Below, one piece after another: positions 1 through 8,832 of a DNA stretch of 64,000 bases. The DNA is from Longimicrobiales bacterium. GTDB taxonomy: Bacteria > Gemmatimonadota > Gemmatimonadetes > Longimicrobiales > Gaopeijiaceae. The notes under the pieces were generated by a model. That model searched no databases. It saw only the letters and a program-made list of their open reading frames with translations, and was not told the origin of the DNA. The stretch is taken from NCBI GenBank assembly GCA_028284495.1, contig JANQRP010000041.1:1-64000 (forward strand), read 5' to 3'. The translations under genes and the position numbers were made by a program. Position 1 is the first letter of the stretch; each line of letters starts with the position of its first letter.

Positions 1-1
1 C

Positions 2-619
2 TACTCCTCCGAGTGGGGCACCGGTGTCGTCGTCGTCGACGTCGGCAACGGGCGCTGGGGCGGCACCATCGAGCAGCCGGTCTTCGTCACCAACGTCCCG
101 TATCCGGTCGGGGCGACGCACGCCGCCTTCCCGTACTACCAGGAATCGACGGGCAAGACGTACATCTTCCTCGGCGACGAGATCATGAACCGGCGGGGCG
201 CCGCCTGGGCAGGTACCGGACTGTCCCGGATCCCGCAGCAGGGCGGCACGCCGTCGGTGACCCGCGGCTACATCCACATCATCGACTTCACCGACCCCGA
301 GAACCCGAAGGACGTGGCCCGCTACGAGGTGCCGGAATTCGGGACGCACAACATGTGGGTCGAGGACGACATGCTGTACGTCGCCTACTACGAGGGAGGT
401 GTGCGGGCGGTCGACATCAGCGGCGAACTGCTCGGAAATCTCGCCACGCAGGGCCGCGAGGTGGCGGTCTTCAAGGCCTTCGACCCGAACGGGTATGTCG
501 CGAACGCGCCGATGGCATGGGGACCCCAGCCCCACAAGGGCAACCTCTTCTTCAGCGACTTCAACTCGGGCATCTGGTCGATCCGCATCCAGCCCGCGTC
601 CCGGCCCGCGATGCAGTGA
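2..619 (+). CDS. LVIVD-repeat-like exported protein, 3' part
   Basis: This frame is open from the first base and ends in TGA, so the 5' end lies outside the window. The 205 visible residues contain beta-propeller-like units, such as 'YIHIIDFTDPENPKDVARYE' and 'LYVAYYEGGVRAVDIS', which match the LVIVD repeat pattern (a beta strand, then D-x-S/T-D-P-x-x-P). LVIVD proteins are usually exported or surface-associated beta-propellers of unknown substrate. The last residues (GIWSIRIQP) look like a closing propeller strand. The gene stands alone and is followed by a strong hairpin terminator. The family is inferred from the repeat pattern; no catalytic residues can be named. Confidence 0.7.
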   Translation, partial: YSSEWGTGVVVVDVGNGRWGGTIEQPVFVTNVPYPVGATHAAFPYYQESTGKTYIFLGDEIMNRRGAAWAGTGLSRIPQQGGTPSVTRGYIHIIDFTDPENPKDVARYEVPEFGTHNMWVEDDMLYVAYYEGGVRAVDISGELLGNLATQGREVAVFKAFDPNGYVANAPMAWGPQPHKGNLFFSDFNSGIWSIRIQPASRPAMQ

Positions 620-662
620 CCGCGACGTAGCGCCCGGCGGCCCCGGGTTCGCCGTCGATTTC

Positions 663-700
663 CGAACGGCCGACGCGCTCCCCGGCGTGTCGGCCGTTCG
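663..700 (+). terminator. hairpin terminator after LVIVD gene
   Basis: Arms 663-677 and 686-700 pair over 15 positions with one G-T wobble, around an 8-base loop. The hairpin lies 44 bases after the stop codon of the LVIVD gene. No long T run follows, as is common at this G+C. Confidence 0.6.
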
Positions 701-794
701 TCGCATCAGCTTGCGCCCATCTGCGGGGTCGGACGCGCTCCGGCCCCCCCGGCAGGCCCCACCGCGACCTTCGGTGATCGCCCAAGTCTTTGTA

Positions 795-803
795 TGGTAT
801 ATT
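795..803 (+). promoter_or_regulatory. extended -10 promoter candidate
   Basis: TGGTATATT (TG, one base, then TATATT) sits in the only clearly AT-rich patch of the region, 41 bases before the ATG of the 99-aa gene. The extended -10 form could explain why no good -35 box is visible. This is a pattern match only. Confidence 0.4.
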
Positions 804-843
804 CTTGAGAGATTCAGCGAACAAGCGATGGGAGACGACCTGG

Positions 844-1143
844 ATGGATAAGCACGACCCGACGATCATGACCAAGGCGCGCGACGAACTGATGAGCCAC
901 ACCGTCCGATGCGACGTTCTCGAGGCGCACCCAGACGACCGCGCGGAGTGGCTCGACGACACCATCGACTACATGGCTGGCCGGTACCCGCAGCTCTCCG
1001 ACCTCCAGCTCACGCGGCTCGAGATGATCGGAAAGCAGTTCATCCAGCCCGTGATCCCTCACGGTGCCGGCAGGACGGCGCTGAACCGCGAGCGGGTCGA
1101 AGGTGTGAAGAGCGACAGCGAGGCCGAACTGCAGGCCGCCTGA
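844..1143 (+). CDS. 99-aa acidic hypothetical protein
   Basis: I do not recognise this small soluble protein. The ATG at 844 is preferred over an upstream GTG-type start because GGGAGA lies about ten bases upstream and the residues before it are unconvincing. The product is rich in Asp, Glu, Met and Arg, has no signal peptide or membrane segment, and looks mainly helical (for example LSDLQLTRLEMIGKQFIQP). It is a single-gene unit with its own AT-rich promoter candidate and a strong terminator, which suggests high or regulated expression. It could be a lineage-specific regulator or stress protein, but nothing in the sequence proves that. Confidence 0.6.
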   Translation: MDKHDPTIMTKARDELMSHTVRCDVLEAHPDDRAEWLDDTIDYMAGRYPQLSDLQLTRLEMIGKQFIQPVIPHGAGRTALNRERVEGVKSDSEAELQAA

Positions 1144-1193
1144 TCGTCGAGGCGACCGGCCGCCGGACAGGCGGCGGTCCGCCCGGCGCCGCA

Positions 1194-1223
1194 CGAGGCC
1201 GTCCCCCACCGGGGGCGGCCTCG
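1194..1223 (+). terminator. rho-independent-type terminator
   Basis: Arms 1194-1206 and 1211-1223 form a 13-bp stem (one G-T pair) with the loop CACC, followed by TCGCATTT. It closes the 99-aa gene. Confidence 0.7.
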
Positions 1224-1315
1224 TCGCATTTACGCACCCGACGATCCGCGCGGGCCGTCCCGGCACCCCACGGGGGTTGTCGCATCGGCGGTTCCCGGTC
1301 GAGATTTCGCCGCAC

Positions 1316-2548
1316 ATGATGACGCTCTTCTGGGTTCTCGCGGTCTCGCTCTCCACCTCGTTTCTCTGCTCGATTCTCGAGGCGGTCTTTCTGAGCGTGA
1401 CCCACAGCTATGTCGAGGTCCTTCGTGAACGAGGGACCCGCGCCGGTGATCTGCTGCATGCCATGCAGCGGAAGATCGACGAGCCGATCGCGGCGATCCT
1501 GACCCTCAACACGATCGCGCACACGCTCGGCGCCTACTACGGCGGAAGCCTCGCGATCGAGGTCTTCGGGACATGGTGGGGCGGTGTGTTCGGCGCCGGG
1601 CTCACCCTCGCCATCCTGATCTTCACCGAGATCATCCCCAAGACGGTGGGCGCCACCTTCTGGCAGCAGCTGGCGGTGCCGGCCACCTACACGTTGCGGG
1701 CGATGATCGTGCTCATGAAGCCGGTGCTCGTACCGCTCAACGTCATATCCCGGCTCTTCGCCGGCGATGCCGAACGCCCGACCGTGAGCCGCGCGGAGAT
1801 CGAGGTCCTGGCGAGCATCGGCCGTCGCGAGGGGACGCTCGACGAGTCCGAGTGGCAGGTCGTGAGCAACGTCATCCGCCTCGACGAGGTCACGATCGGA
1901 GAGGTCATGACGCCGAGGACCGACATCACCGCGATCCCGGTCGAATCCACGGTCGAGGCCGCGAAGGACGTCATGCTCGACAAGGGCCACCTCCGCATTC
2001 CGGTCTACGACGGCAACCTGGACTCGGTCGCGGGGATCCTGCTCGCCCGCGACCTCTGGCACGCCGACCGTGAGGGCCGGACCGAGATCCGTGACATCGT
2101 GCGGGCCCCGAGCTTCGCGCCGGCTTCGAAGGCGGTGGAGGACCTCATCCCCGAGATGCGGGCACAGCGCAACAAGATGGTGATCGTCGTGGACGAGTTC
2201 GGCGGAACGGCCGGGCTCGTGACGCTCGAGGACCTCATCGAGGAGATCATCGGCGAGATCCAGGACGAGCACGAGGCGGACGAGCCGCGCGACTTCACCC
2301 GCCGCGAGGACGGGACGTTCCGCGTGTGGGGGGGTGTACCGCTACGGGAGGTCGCCGAGAGGCTCGAGATGGAGCTTCCGGTCGAACGGTACGACACCCT
2401 CGGCGGGTACCTCTTCGGGCGCCTGAGCCGCGTCGGGCGGGTGGGTGATACGGTCGCCGAGGAGAATGGATCGTTCAGGGTCGCGCGGATGCGCGGCCGC
2501 CGCATCGAGTACGCCGTCTGGGAGAGCTACGAGGACGAGCCGGCCTGA
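1316..2548 (+). CDS. CorC/HlyC-type CNNM membrane protein with CBS pair
   Basis: This 410-residue protein has the hemolysin-C/CorC layout. An N-terminal DUF21 (CNNM) membrane domain covers roughly residues 1-170, with several hydrophobic segments and 'FTEIIPKTVG'. A tandem CBS pair follows (starting EVMTPRTDITAIPV, ending GTAGLVTLEDLIEEIIGEIQ), then a C-terminal CorC/HlyC transporter-associated domain at about 320-400. Such proteins are linked to Mg2+ or Co2+ handling; the substrate cannot be read from sequence. A TTG at 1277 would add 13 residues; the ATG pair at 1316/1319 fits the start of the first membrane segment better. The 3' end overlaps the convergent mscS gene by 22 bases. Confidence 0.88.
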   Translation: MMTLFWVLAVSLSTSFLCSILEAVFLSVTHSYVEVLRERGTRAGDLLHAMQRKIDEPIAAILTLNTIAHTLGAYYGGSLAIEVFGTWWGGVFGAGLTLAILIFTEIIPKTVGATFWQQLAVPATYTLRAMIVLMKPVLVPLNVISRLFAGDAERPTVSRAEIEVLASIGRREGTLDESEWQVVSNVIRLDEVTIGEVMTPRTDITAIPVESTVEAAKDVMLDKGHLRIPVYDGNLDSVAGILLARDLWHADREGRTEIRDIVRAPSFAPASKAVEDLIPEMRAQRNKMVIVVDEFGGTAGLVTLEDLIEEIIGEIQDEHEADEPRDFTRREDGTFRVWGGVPLREVAERLEMELPVERYDTLGGYLFGRLSRVGRVGDTVAEENGSFRVARMRGRRIEYAVWESYEDEPA

Positions 2549-3603
2549 GGCGTCCCCTCCGGCCGCACCAGATGCAGCGTCTGCGTCGGGAACGCGAACG
2601 GGATCCCCTCCCCCTCGAACGACTCGTAGACCGCCAGGTTGATCGCCTGCTGCGTGTCCATGTAGGCCGCGTAGTCCGGCACCGACATGAAGTAGACCGT
2701 CTCGTAGTTCAGCGAGAAGTCTCCGAACGACTTGAAGTGGCACCGGTCGAACCGCGCGTTCTCCTGCGCCTCCACCGCCGAACGCACCAGCTCGGGGATC
2801 CCGCGCAGCTGCTCGGCGGGGACGCCGTACTCGACGCCGATGTGGAAGACGACCCGCCGCTCCTCCATGCGCTTGAAGTTGCGGATCCTGCTCGACAGCA
2901 GATCGGAGTTCGAGAAGACGAGCTGCTCGCCGCTGAGCGACCGGATCCGCGTGGTCTTCAGCCCGACGTTCTCGACGGTGCCCGAGAACTCTCCGATGAC
3001 CACGAAGTCGCCGATGACGAAAGGCTTGTCGAAGACGATCGACAGGGACGCCAGCAGGTCGCCCAGGACGTTCTGGAGCGCCAGCGCGACCGCGAGCCCA
3101 CCGATCCCGAGCGACGCCACCAGCGCGGTGATCTCGATCCCGAACGTCGCGAGCCCGGTGAGCAGGAGGACGGTCCACAGCGCGAGTCGAGCGATGAAGC
3201 CGATGGCGCCGATCGCGGTCGCCAGACCGGGGTCGTCGTCGAGGCTCTCGCGGCGCGCGCGTCGGACCACGTAGTTCACGACTCCCATCCCCCAGAAGCC
3301 GACCTGGACGAGGATCACGGCGGTGAGAACCGCCGACATGGTCGCGTCCCATGCCTCCGGCAGGTCGAGCGACCGCGCCGCCACCCAGAGTCCGACGAGG
3401 AGGATGAAGAGGTACCGGGTCTTGTCGAGCAGTTCGACCGCCAGGTCGTCGAGATCCGTCTCGGTCCGCTCCGCGATCCGTCGGATCTGCGCGACGACGA
3501 TCTGGAGCGCGAAGCGCACCGCGAGCGCCGTGCCGAGTCCCCACCCGCCGGCGATCAGCCACTCGCCGAGCGGGAAGCCGAAGACGAGACGGTCGAGGCT
3601 CAC
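2527..3603 (-). CDS. MscS-family mechanosensitive channel
   Basis: This 358-residue inner-membrane protein is of the small-conductance mechanosensitive channel family. Four to five hydrophobic segments fill the first 190 residues. The pore helix and beta domain are clear: 'ASLGIGGLAVALALQNVLGD' is the Gly/Ala-packed TM3, followed by LLASLSIVFDKPFVIGDFV and the C-terminal alpha/beta cytoplasmic part. Such channels vent solutes on hypo-osmotic shock. The start is a GTG whose last bases form the TGA of lspA (GTGA overlap), so the two genes are translationally coupled. Its tail overlaps the convergent corC-like gene. Confidence 0.9.
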   Translation of the reverse strand: MSLDRLVFGFPLGEWLIAGGWGLGTALAVRFALQIVVAQIRRIAERTETDLDDLAVELLDKTRYLFILLVGLWVAARSLDLPEAWDATMSAVLTAVILVQVGFWGMGVVNYVVRRARRESLDDDPGLATAIGAIGFIARLALWTVLLLTGLATFGIEITALVASLGIGGLAVALALQNVLGDLLASLSIVFDKPFVIGDFVVIGEFSGTVENVGLKTTRIRSLSGEQLVFSNSDLLSSRIRNFKRMEERRVVFHIGVEYGVPAEQLRGIPELVRSAVEAQENARFDRCHFKSFGDFSLNYETVYFMSVPDYAAYMDTQQAINLAVYESFEGEGIPFAFPTQTLHLVRPEGTPQAGSSS

Positions 3604-4184
3604 GCGGATTCCGGGCTGGCGTTCGGGGCCGGATTCGCGCCCTCGCCATCGGTGGCGTCGGAACCCGACTTGGCGGCGGCCGCCCGTTTACGCGCGGCCT
3701 CCCGCCGTTCCTCCTGCCAGAAGGAGATCGCGAGAAGGACGGCCCCGGTACTGATCGCGATGTCGGCCACGTTGAAGATCGGGAAGTCGTAGAACCCCAG
3801 GTCGATCGGCCCGAGGAAGTCCACCACGCCCCGATCCCAGCGCACGCGGTCCCACAGATTGCCGAGTGCACCCGATACGACCAGCGCGAGCGCGCCGATG
3901 CGAAGCACGTCGTCCGACTCGGCCTGACGGTAGAGCATCCCGATCAGCCCGAGCGCGACAAAGGTCACGGGGATGAAAAACCACCGGGAGTCCTCGCCGA
4001 CCGACAGGCCGAAGGCGGCGCCCTTGTTGTACGCCAGGGTGAGCGGGACCAGGCCGCCGAGGATCTCGCCGAACCGGCCCGGCACTCCCGACCGTTCGGC
4101 CAGCGCCCACGACTTCGTGATCCAGTCCACGATCAGGATCGTGGGCACGACGGCGACGAACATCCGGACCTTCAGGCTACGCAC
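3600..4184 (-). CDS. lspA: lipoprotein signal peptidase II
   Basis: LspA removes the signal peptide of prolipoproteins after lipid attachment to the +1 cysteine, in the inner membrane. The 194-residue product has four membrane segments and both catalytic-dyad regions: the GVVDF motif (Asp122) and FNVAD (Asp141), plus the AYNKGAAFG and GNLWDR motifs. I chose the GTG at 4184 because GAGGAGG lies eight bases upstream; the ATG at 4205 lacks this. The C-terminal tail is long and Ala/Ser/Asp-rich. Several genes in this window encode lipoproteins with clear lipoboxes, so the enzyme has local clients. It is followed by mscS in a GTGA overlap. Confidence 0.95.
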   Translation of the reverse strand: MRSLKVRMFVAVVPTILIVDWITKSWALAERSGVPGRFGEILGGLVPLTLAYNKGAAFGLSVGEDSRWFFIPVTFVALGLIGMLYRQAESDDVLRIGALALVVSGALGNLWDRVRWDRGVVDFLGPIDLGFYDFPIFNVADIAISTGAVLLAISFWQEERREAARKRAAAAKSGSDATDGEGANPAPNASPESA

Positions 4185-4241
4185 ACCCCGTCCCTCCTCG
4201 ACCATCCCGTCAAAGCCCGCCGCGTCGCGAGACGCGAGGCG

Positions 4242-5423
4242 TCAGTTGGCCGCCGTGGCCGGCGACAGACGCAGCACGCTGGCCTGGCCGCCACCGACGT
4301 CGGTGAGGACGTAGAGGTGACCGTCCGGCCCCTCCCGGACGTCGCGGATCCGGGCGCCGTGCCGACCGAGCAGCACCTCGGTCGTGGTGGAGCCATCGGC
4401 GGCGATCTCGACCCGAGCGAGCTGCCGCCCACCGAGCCCGCCGACGAACACGCTGCCGCGCCATTCGGGGAAGGCGTCGCCGGAGTAGATCACCAGTCCG
4501 GACGTCGCGATCGAGGGGACCCAGTAGTGGACGGGCTGCTCGAGTCCGGGAGCCTCGGTGATGCCGTCGCCGATCGGCCTGCGCGAGGAGCCGTAGTTCA
4601 CGCCGTAGGTGATGACCGGCCATCCGTAGTTGGCCCCGCGCTCGATCCGGTTCAGTTCGTCTCCGCCCTGCGGACCGTGCTCGGTCTCCCAGATCTCGCG
4701 CGTGTCGGGATGGATCGCGAGCCCCTGCGGGCTCCGGATCCCGTAGGCCCAGATCGACGGCTGGAAGCCACTCCGCCCCACGAAGGGGTTGTCGGCCGGA
4801 ACGGAACCGTCGTCGTTGAGCCGGTTGATGGTGCCCTTGTGATTCGCCGGGTTCTGGGCCTGCCGCATCTCCCCCCGGTCCCCGATCGTCACGAAGAGAT
4901 ACCCGTCGTCGTCGAACAGCAGACGCGAGCCGAAGTGCTGGCCCCGGCCCGAGCAGGCGTCCGCCACGAACACGTCCTCCATGCCGGTGAGCTGGTACCC
5001 GGCCGGATCGAGCGTGCCCCGAGCCACGGCGGTCGTCGCGCCGGCATCACCGCCGTCGGTGGTGCATGCCTTGGAGTAGCTCATGTAGACGAGCGAGTTC
5101 GACTCGTACTCCGGGTGCAGCCGAACGTCCAGGAACCCGCCCTGTCCGCGGGCGACCGACTCGGGGATCCCCGCGATGTCACGCGGATCGAGGCCGTCGC
5201 TCCCGACGATCCGAAGGCGCGCCGGGGCCTTCTCCGTGACGAGCATCGTTCCGTCGGGAAGGAACTGCATGCCCCACGGGAAGGTGAGGCCGCTGGCGAC
5301 CGTCTCCACGCGGTAGGGTCCGGCCTCCGCGGCGTAGACGGGCGCGTCCTGCGCGCCGACGGGCGCACCCAGCACCAGGGCGGCGGGTGCCGCGAGGATG
5401 GCGGCGAACGGCGGGCGACGCAT
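4242..5423 (-). CDS. PQQ-dependent aldose/sorbosone-type dehydrogenase
   Basis: This 393-residue exported protein of the soluble glucose/sorbosone dehydrogenase family (six-bladed propeller, PQQ cofactor) would oxidise sugars in the periplasm. A signal peptide ends near GAPVGAQ. Family motifs follow in order: GLTFPWGMQFLPDGTMLVTE, GGFLDVRLHPEYESN, FGSRLLFDDDGYLFVTIGDR, SPQGLAIHPDTREIWETEHG with GGDELN, and YGWPVITYGVNY. The ATG at 5423 is preferred because GGAGG precedes it by seven bases; a longer frame upstream is low-complexity. No PQQ synthesis genes are in the window. The exact sugar is unknown. Confidence 0.9.
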   Translation of the reverse strand: MRRPPFAAILAAPAALVLGAPVGAQDAPVYAAEAGPYRVETVASGLTFPWGMQFLPDGTMLVTEKAPARLRIVGSDGLDPRDIAGIPESVARGQGGFLDVRLHPEYESNSLVYMSYSKACTTDGGDAGATTAVARGTLDPAGYQLTGMEDVFVADACSGRGQHFGSRLLFDDDGYLFVTIGDRGEMRQAQNPANHKGTINRLNDDGSVPADNPFVGRSGFQPSIWAYGIRSPQGLAIHPDTREIWETEHGPQGGDELNRIERGANYGWPVITYGVNYGSSRRPIGDGITEAPGLEQPVHYWVPSIATSGLVIYSGDAFPEWRGSVFVGGLGGRQLARVEIAADGSTTTEVLLGRHGARIRDVREGPDGHLYVLTDVGGGQASVLRLSPATAAN

Positions 5424-5635
5424 CAAAGAGCCTCCGGAGGAGTACGAACGAGTGGAGAGCGCCACGCGACGACTGTCCGCGCTGGCGACGTCGAACACAT
5501 CAACCCCGAGGCCCGGTGTCAAGATCCGCCCTGCGCCGGCAGACCGCCTCGAGGGAGGAACCGGGTGGTGTTTCACCCGGCTCGGGGTGAGCTTTCGACG
5601 CTCGACGCATTCACGAATTCACCGGGACCGATTCC

Positions 5636-6538
5636 TTGAACGCACTTGCCTTGGCCACCGCGCTCGTGGCCGCGACGCCGCAGCAGGCGACACAGGATAC
5701 CATCACGCCGACATTCGACTGGCCCGCGGGGACCGTCCTCGCCGGCGAGGCGACCGTGACGCAGTCGCAGGCGCAGGACGGACAGGAGTCCCCGGGCGAG
5801 TCCCTCCAGGTCCGGTTCACCCGCACCGTGTCGGCTCATCCACGCGGCCTGCTCGTGACGTCCGAGGTGCAGGGAGAGGATGCGGAGGCGCTCCCCGCCT
5901 ACATCGTGTCGCAGTCGGGCGACTTCCTCGGGGTGGACGGAGTCCAGCAGATCGTGGCGCAGATGCGCGAGCAGGTTCTGGCCGGCCTCGCGGCGGAGTC
6001 GGGCGGTGAAGTGCCGCCGGCGGCGAGGCAGATGGCCGAGCAGATGTTCACGGCAGAGAGCGTCGAGGCCTCGGCACGCGAGGAACACGAGGTGCTCGTC
6101 GGGATGTGGGCCGGCCGTACCCTGCGGCGCAACAACGTCATGATCACGCGCATGCAGACCCCGGGCTCCGTCACACCGGACGCGCTTCCCACCGAGGTGG
6201 AGTACCTCTGGCGCGGATTCGCCCCGTGCGGGGAGGGCGAAGCCGAGACCAGCTGCATCGAGCTGGAGGCGGCGTTCTTTCCCGACGGCGATATGCTCGC
6301 GACCGCATTCGAGAGGACCATCACCGCGGGGAATGCCGGCATGCAGCTCTTCGTGAACCGGGCGTCGCAGACCCGCACGGTGCGGATCCTCGCGCAACCC
6401 GACGGGCTGGTTCCACGTCGCGTCGAGGACCGGACCGAGGCCCGCTTCGACATCGAGGCGGACGGTGAGTTCGTGGAGCTGTCGCTGACGCAGACGGAGA
6501 CCACGACCTTCACGGTCGGGGGCGGGCTCGACCGCTAG
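5636..6538 (+). CDS. secreted hypothetical protein with TTG start
   Basis: I do not recognise a family. The 300-residue product begins with a short Ala/Leu-rich stretch that may be a signal peptide ending near residues 13-16, then a Gln/Thr/Glu-rich beta-strand-like body. Two cysteines close together (residues about 199 and 206, in APCGEGEAETSC) may form a disulfide, fitting an exported protein. TTG at 5636 is the only usual start after the last in-frame stop at 5590, and it has no clear ribosome site, so the true start is uncertain. It is divergent from the sugar dehydrogenase and convergent with the M28 peptidase. Confidence 0.6.
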   Translation: MNALALATALVAATPQQATQDTITPTFDWPAGTVLAGEATVTQSQAQDGQESPGESLQVRFTRTVSAHPRGLLVTSEVQGEDAEALPAYIVSQSGDFLGVDGVQQIVAQMREQVLAGLAAESGGEVPPAARQMAEQMFTAESVEASAREEHEVLVGMWAGRTLRRNNVMITRMQTPGSVTPDALPTEVEYLWRGFAPCGEGEAETSCIELEAAFFPDGDMLATAFERTITAGNAGMQLFVNRASQTRTVRILAQPDGLVPRRVEDRTEARFDIEADGEFVELSLTQTETTTFTVGGGLDR

Positions 6539-6554
6539 GTCGTTCGTCCCCGGC

Positions 6555-7568
6555 TCAGCGCCCGCCCTTCGCGGCGCGAGCCGCGGCGATCGCCTCCGGC
6601 GCGGCGTCCAGGGCCCGTACCGCCCGAAGGATCGTCTCGACCGAGGCCCGGTACCACGCCGGGTCGATCCGCTCCGCATCGTCGGTCGGACGGTGGTAGT
6701 CGGGATGGTCTTCGACCCCGAAATAGAGGAACGGGACGCCGGCGCGGTCGAACACAGCGTGATCCGAGGCGCCGCTCCAGTTGTCCGAGCCGGTCCATTC
6801 CGGCGAATCGTGGCCGAAGCGCAGGACCACCCCGGCCGCCGGCGGGACGCCTTCGACCACGGGGCGCAGCGCCGGATTCTGGTACGTCCCGGCCACCCAG
6901 AGCTCGGAGTCAGAGCGGCTGACCATGTCCAGGTTGACGTTGAGCGCCATCGCCTCCCGTACATCGACCAGCTGCGACACGGCGTCGACGAACGCGCGCG
7001 CTCCGTTCAGGCCGCCCTCCTCCGCGTCGAGGAAGACCAGACTGACCTGCCGCGTGAGGGGCCGCTCGTTCAGCGCCTCGGCGATCGCCAGGAGGGCCGC
7101 GACGCCCGAAGCGTTATCGTCAGCTCCGTTGTAGACGTCGCCGTCGCGGACGCCGAGATGGTCGTAGTGTGCCGTCAGCACGAAGGCGTCCTCACCCGCG
7201 ACACCGTCCGTGCCCGGAACGATGCCCGCCACGCTCACGCCGGTCACGGCGGCGCCGCCCCGCTCGAACTCGAAGGTCTGCGAATCGACCTCGACCCCGA
7301 GCGCCCGAAGCCGTGACAGGATGTAGCGCCGCGCGGCACGGCTCCCGTCCGACCCGACCAGCCGCCCGGCCATCGAGTCGTGCGCCAGCACCCGGACGTC
7401 CCGCATGAGCGATTCCTCGCTCACCTCCGCGGTCCGCCGTTCCGCGGCGACCGCCACGGGCGCCCCATCCTGTGCCGCGACCCGGTCCGGCTGTACGACC
7501 GAGCCGGCGACGAACGCCGCGACCGCCACCCCTCCGAGCCGGAACGAACTGCCCGGGCTCCACATCAT
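6555..7568 (-). CDS. M28-family zinc aminopeptidase, exported
   Basis: The 337-residue protein has a signal peptide ending around RVAAQ (residue 33) and a full M28 co-catalytic site: His134 in LTAHYDHLG, Asp150 in NGADDNASG, Glu183/184 in DAEEGG, Asp214 in NLDMVSRSD and His270 in GASDHAVF. M28 enzymes release N-terminal residues from peptides using two zinc ions. The start ATG at 7568 is followed by a second ATG; GGAGG lies five and eight bases before them. It is divergent from the dehydrogenase gene. Substrate preference cannot be read from the sequence. Confidence 0.92.
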   Translation of the reverse strand: MMWSPGSSFRLGGVAVAAFVAGSVVQPDRVAAQDGAPVAVAAERRTAEVSEESLMRDVRVLAHDSMAGRLVGSDGSRAARRYILSRLRALGVEVDSQTFEFERGGAAVTGVSVAGIVPGTDGVAGEDAFVLTAHYDHLGVRDGDVYNGADDNASGVAALLAIAEALNERPLTRQVSLVFLDAEEGGLNGARAFVDAVSQLVDVREAMALNVNLDMVSRSDSELWVAGTYQNPALRPVVEGVPPAAGVVLRFGHDSPEWTGSDNWSGASDHAVFDRAGVPFLYFGVEDHPDYHRPTDDAERIDPAWYRASVETILRAVRALDAAPEAIAAARAAKGGR

Positions 7569-7737
7569 GTCGTCCTCCGCGCGTGGTTCGTTCCCCGAGC
7601 GCCGCCGCCGCGCGGGCGGCGGCAGGCCCCGAGCACGGGTCTCCCCCCGGAAAGTACCGTCGAGCGACGGTCGGACGACATGCCACCGGCCCCGAACCGA
7701 TTGCGCCCCGCTCTCTTCCAAGCCCAATTGACGCCCC

Positions 7738-8832
7738 ATGAACGCCCTCACCTTCCGCGGTGTCGAAAACGTCGCCTTCGAGACCGTGCCCGACCCGACG
7801 CTGGAGGAGCCGCGCGATGCCATCGTGCGCGTGGAGGTGGCCGGTCTGTGCGGCTCGGACCTCCACCCCTACTTCGGGCGCGAGGTCGGGATCGAGCGCG
7901 GTACGGTTCTCGGGCACGAGTTCGTGGGCGAGGTCGTCGAGCTGGGCGCGGAAGCGACGCGGCGTCTGGACGACGCCGGTCCCGGATCGGGATTCGGGGT
8001 CGGTGCCCGCGTCGTGGCGCCCTTCACGTCCAACTGCGGAACCTGCGCCCACTGCCGGGCCGGGCTGACGGCGCGCTGCCAGCGTGGGCAGCTGTTCGGG
8101 TGGCGGGAAGGTGGGCGGGGTCTCCACGGGGGCCAGGCCGAGTATGTCCGGGTGCCGTTCGCCGACGCCACGCTCGTACCCGTTCCCGAGCAGGTCGAGG
8201 ATCCGGGGCTCGCGATCCTCGCCGGCGACATTCTCTCGACCGCGCTCTTCGCCGTCGAGCTCGCCGCCGTAGCGGACGACGACGTCGTGGCGGTGGTGGG
8301 GTGTGGGCCGGTCGGCCTGCTGGCGATTCGTGCGGCGCTCGCCGCGGGGGCGCGCGCGGTGGTCGCCGTGGATACGGTCGAGTCGCGACTCGCCGCGGCG
8401 GAGCGGTTCGGCGCCCTGCCCGCGCGGGCACCGAGCGGCGGAGTGGATCCCGGAGAGGCTCTCGCCATGGTGCTCGAGCGCACCGGTGGGGTCGGAGCCG
8501 ACGCGGCCATCGAGGCCGCGGGAACGCCCCGCGCGACCCGTTCGGCCGCGGCGCTCCTGCGTGCCGGGGGACGCCTCGCGGCGGTCGCCGTACATTCCGA
8601 ACCGAACCCCGGCCTCTCGCCGGCCGAGATGTACGATCGCAATCTCACCTACGCCGCGGGCCGCTGTCCGGCCCGCCGCCTGATCCCGAACGCGCTCCGC
8701 TTCGCGGCCATGAACGACGCCCTCGTCCTCTCGCTGATCAGCCACCGCCTGCCTCTCTCCTCGGGACCCGAGGCCTATCGGAACTTCGGCGCCCGTGCAC
8801 CCGGGTGGCTGAAGGTGCTCCTGGCCCCATGA
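7738..8832 (+). CDS. zinc-dependent MDR alcohol/polyol dehydrogenase
   Basis: This 364-residue medium-chain dehydrogenase/reductase keeps the catalytic-zinc residues Cys38 (GLCGSD) and His60-Glu61 (GHEFVGE), the structural-zinc lobe Cys100, Cys103, Cys106 and Cys114, and the nucleotide-binding GCGPVGL motif. It should oxidise an alcohol or polyol with NAD(P) in the cytoplasm. An unusual C-terminal stretch, YAAGRCPARRLIPNALRF, resembles the glutathione-independent formaldehyde or sorbitol dehydrogenase group, but the substrate is open. It overlaps the next gene by ATGA, so the two are coupled. Confidence 0.9.
   Translation: MNALTFRGVENVAFETVPDPTLEEPRDAIVRVEVAGLCGSDLHPYFGREVGIERGTVLGHEFVGEVVELGAEATRRLDDAGPGSGFGVGARVVAPFTSNCGTCAHCRAGLTARCQRGQLFGWREGGRGLHGGQAEYVRVPFADATLVPVPEQVEDPGLAILAGDILSTALFAVELAAVADDDVVAVVGCGPVGLLAIRAALAAGARAVVAVDTVESRLAAAERFGALPARAPSGGVDPGEALAMVLERTGGVGADAAIEAAGTPRATRSAAALLRAGGRLAAVAVHSEPNPGLSPAEMYDRNLTYAAGRCPARRLIPNALRFAAMNDALVLSLISHRLPLSSGPEAYRNFGARAPGWLKVLLAP

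Noticed and set aside
5573..5590. Inverted repeat TCACCC-6-GGGTGA upstream of the TTG-start gene
   Set aside because: Only six base pairs per arm in GC-rich sequence and next to a stop codon; could easily arise by chance.
7380..8828. Long N-terminal extension of the cyclophilin frame
   Set aside because: The extension overlaps the dehydrogenase in another frame and is Arg/Gly-rich; the ATG at 8829 starts a proper signal peptide.
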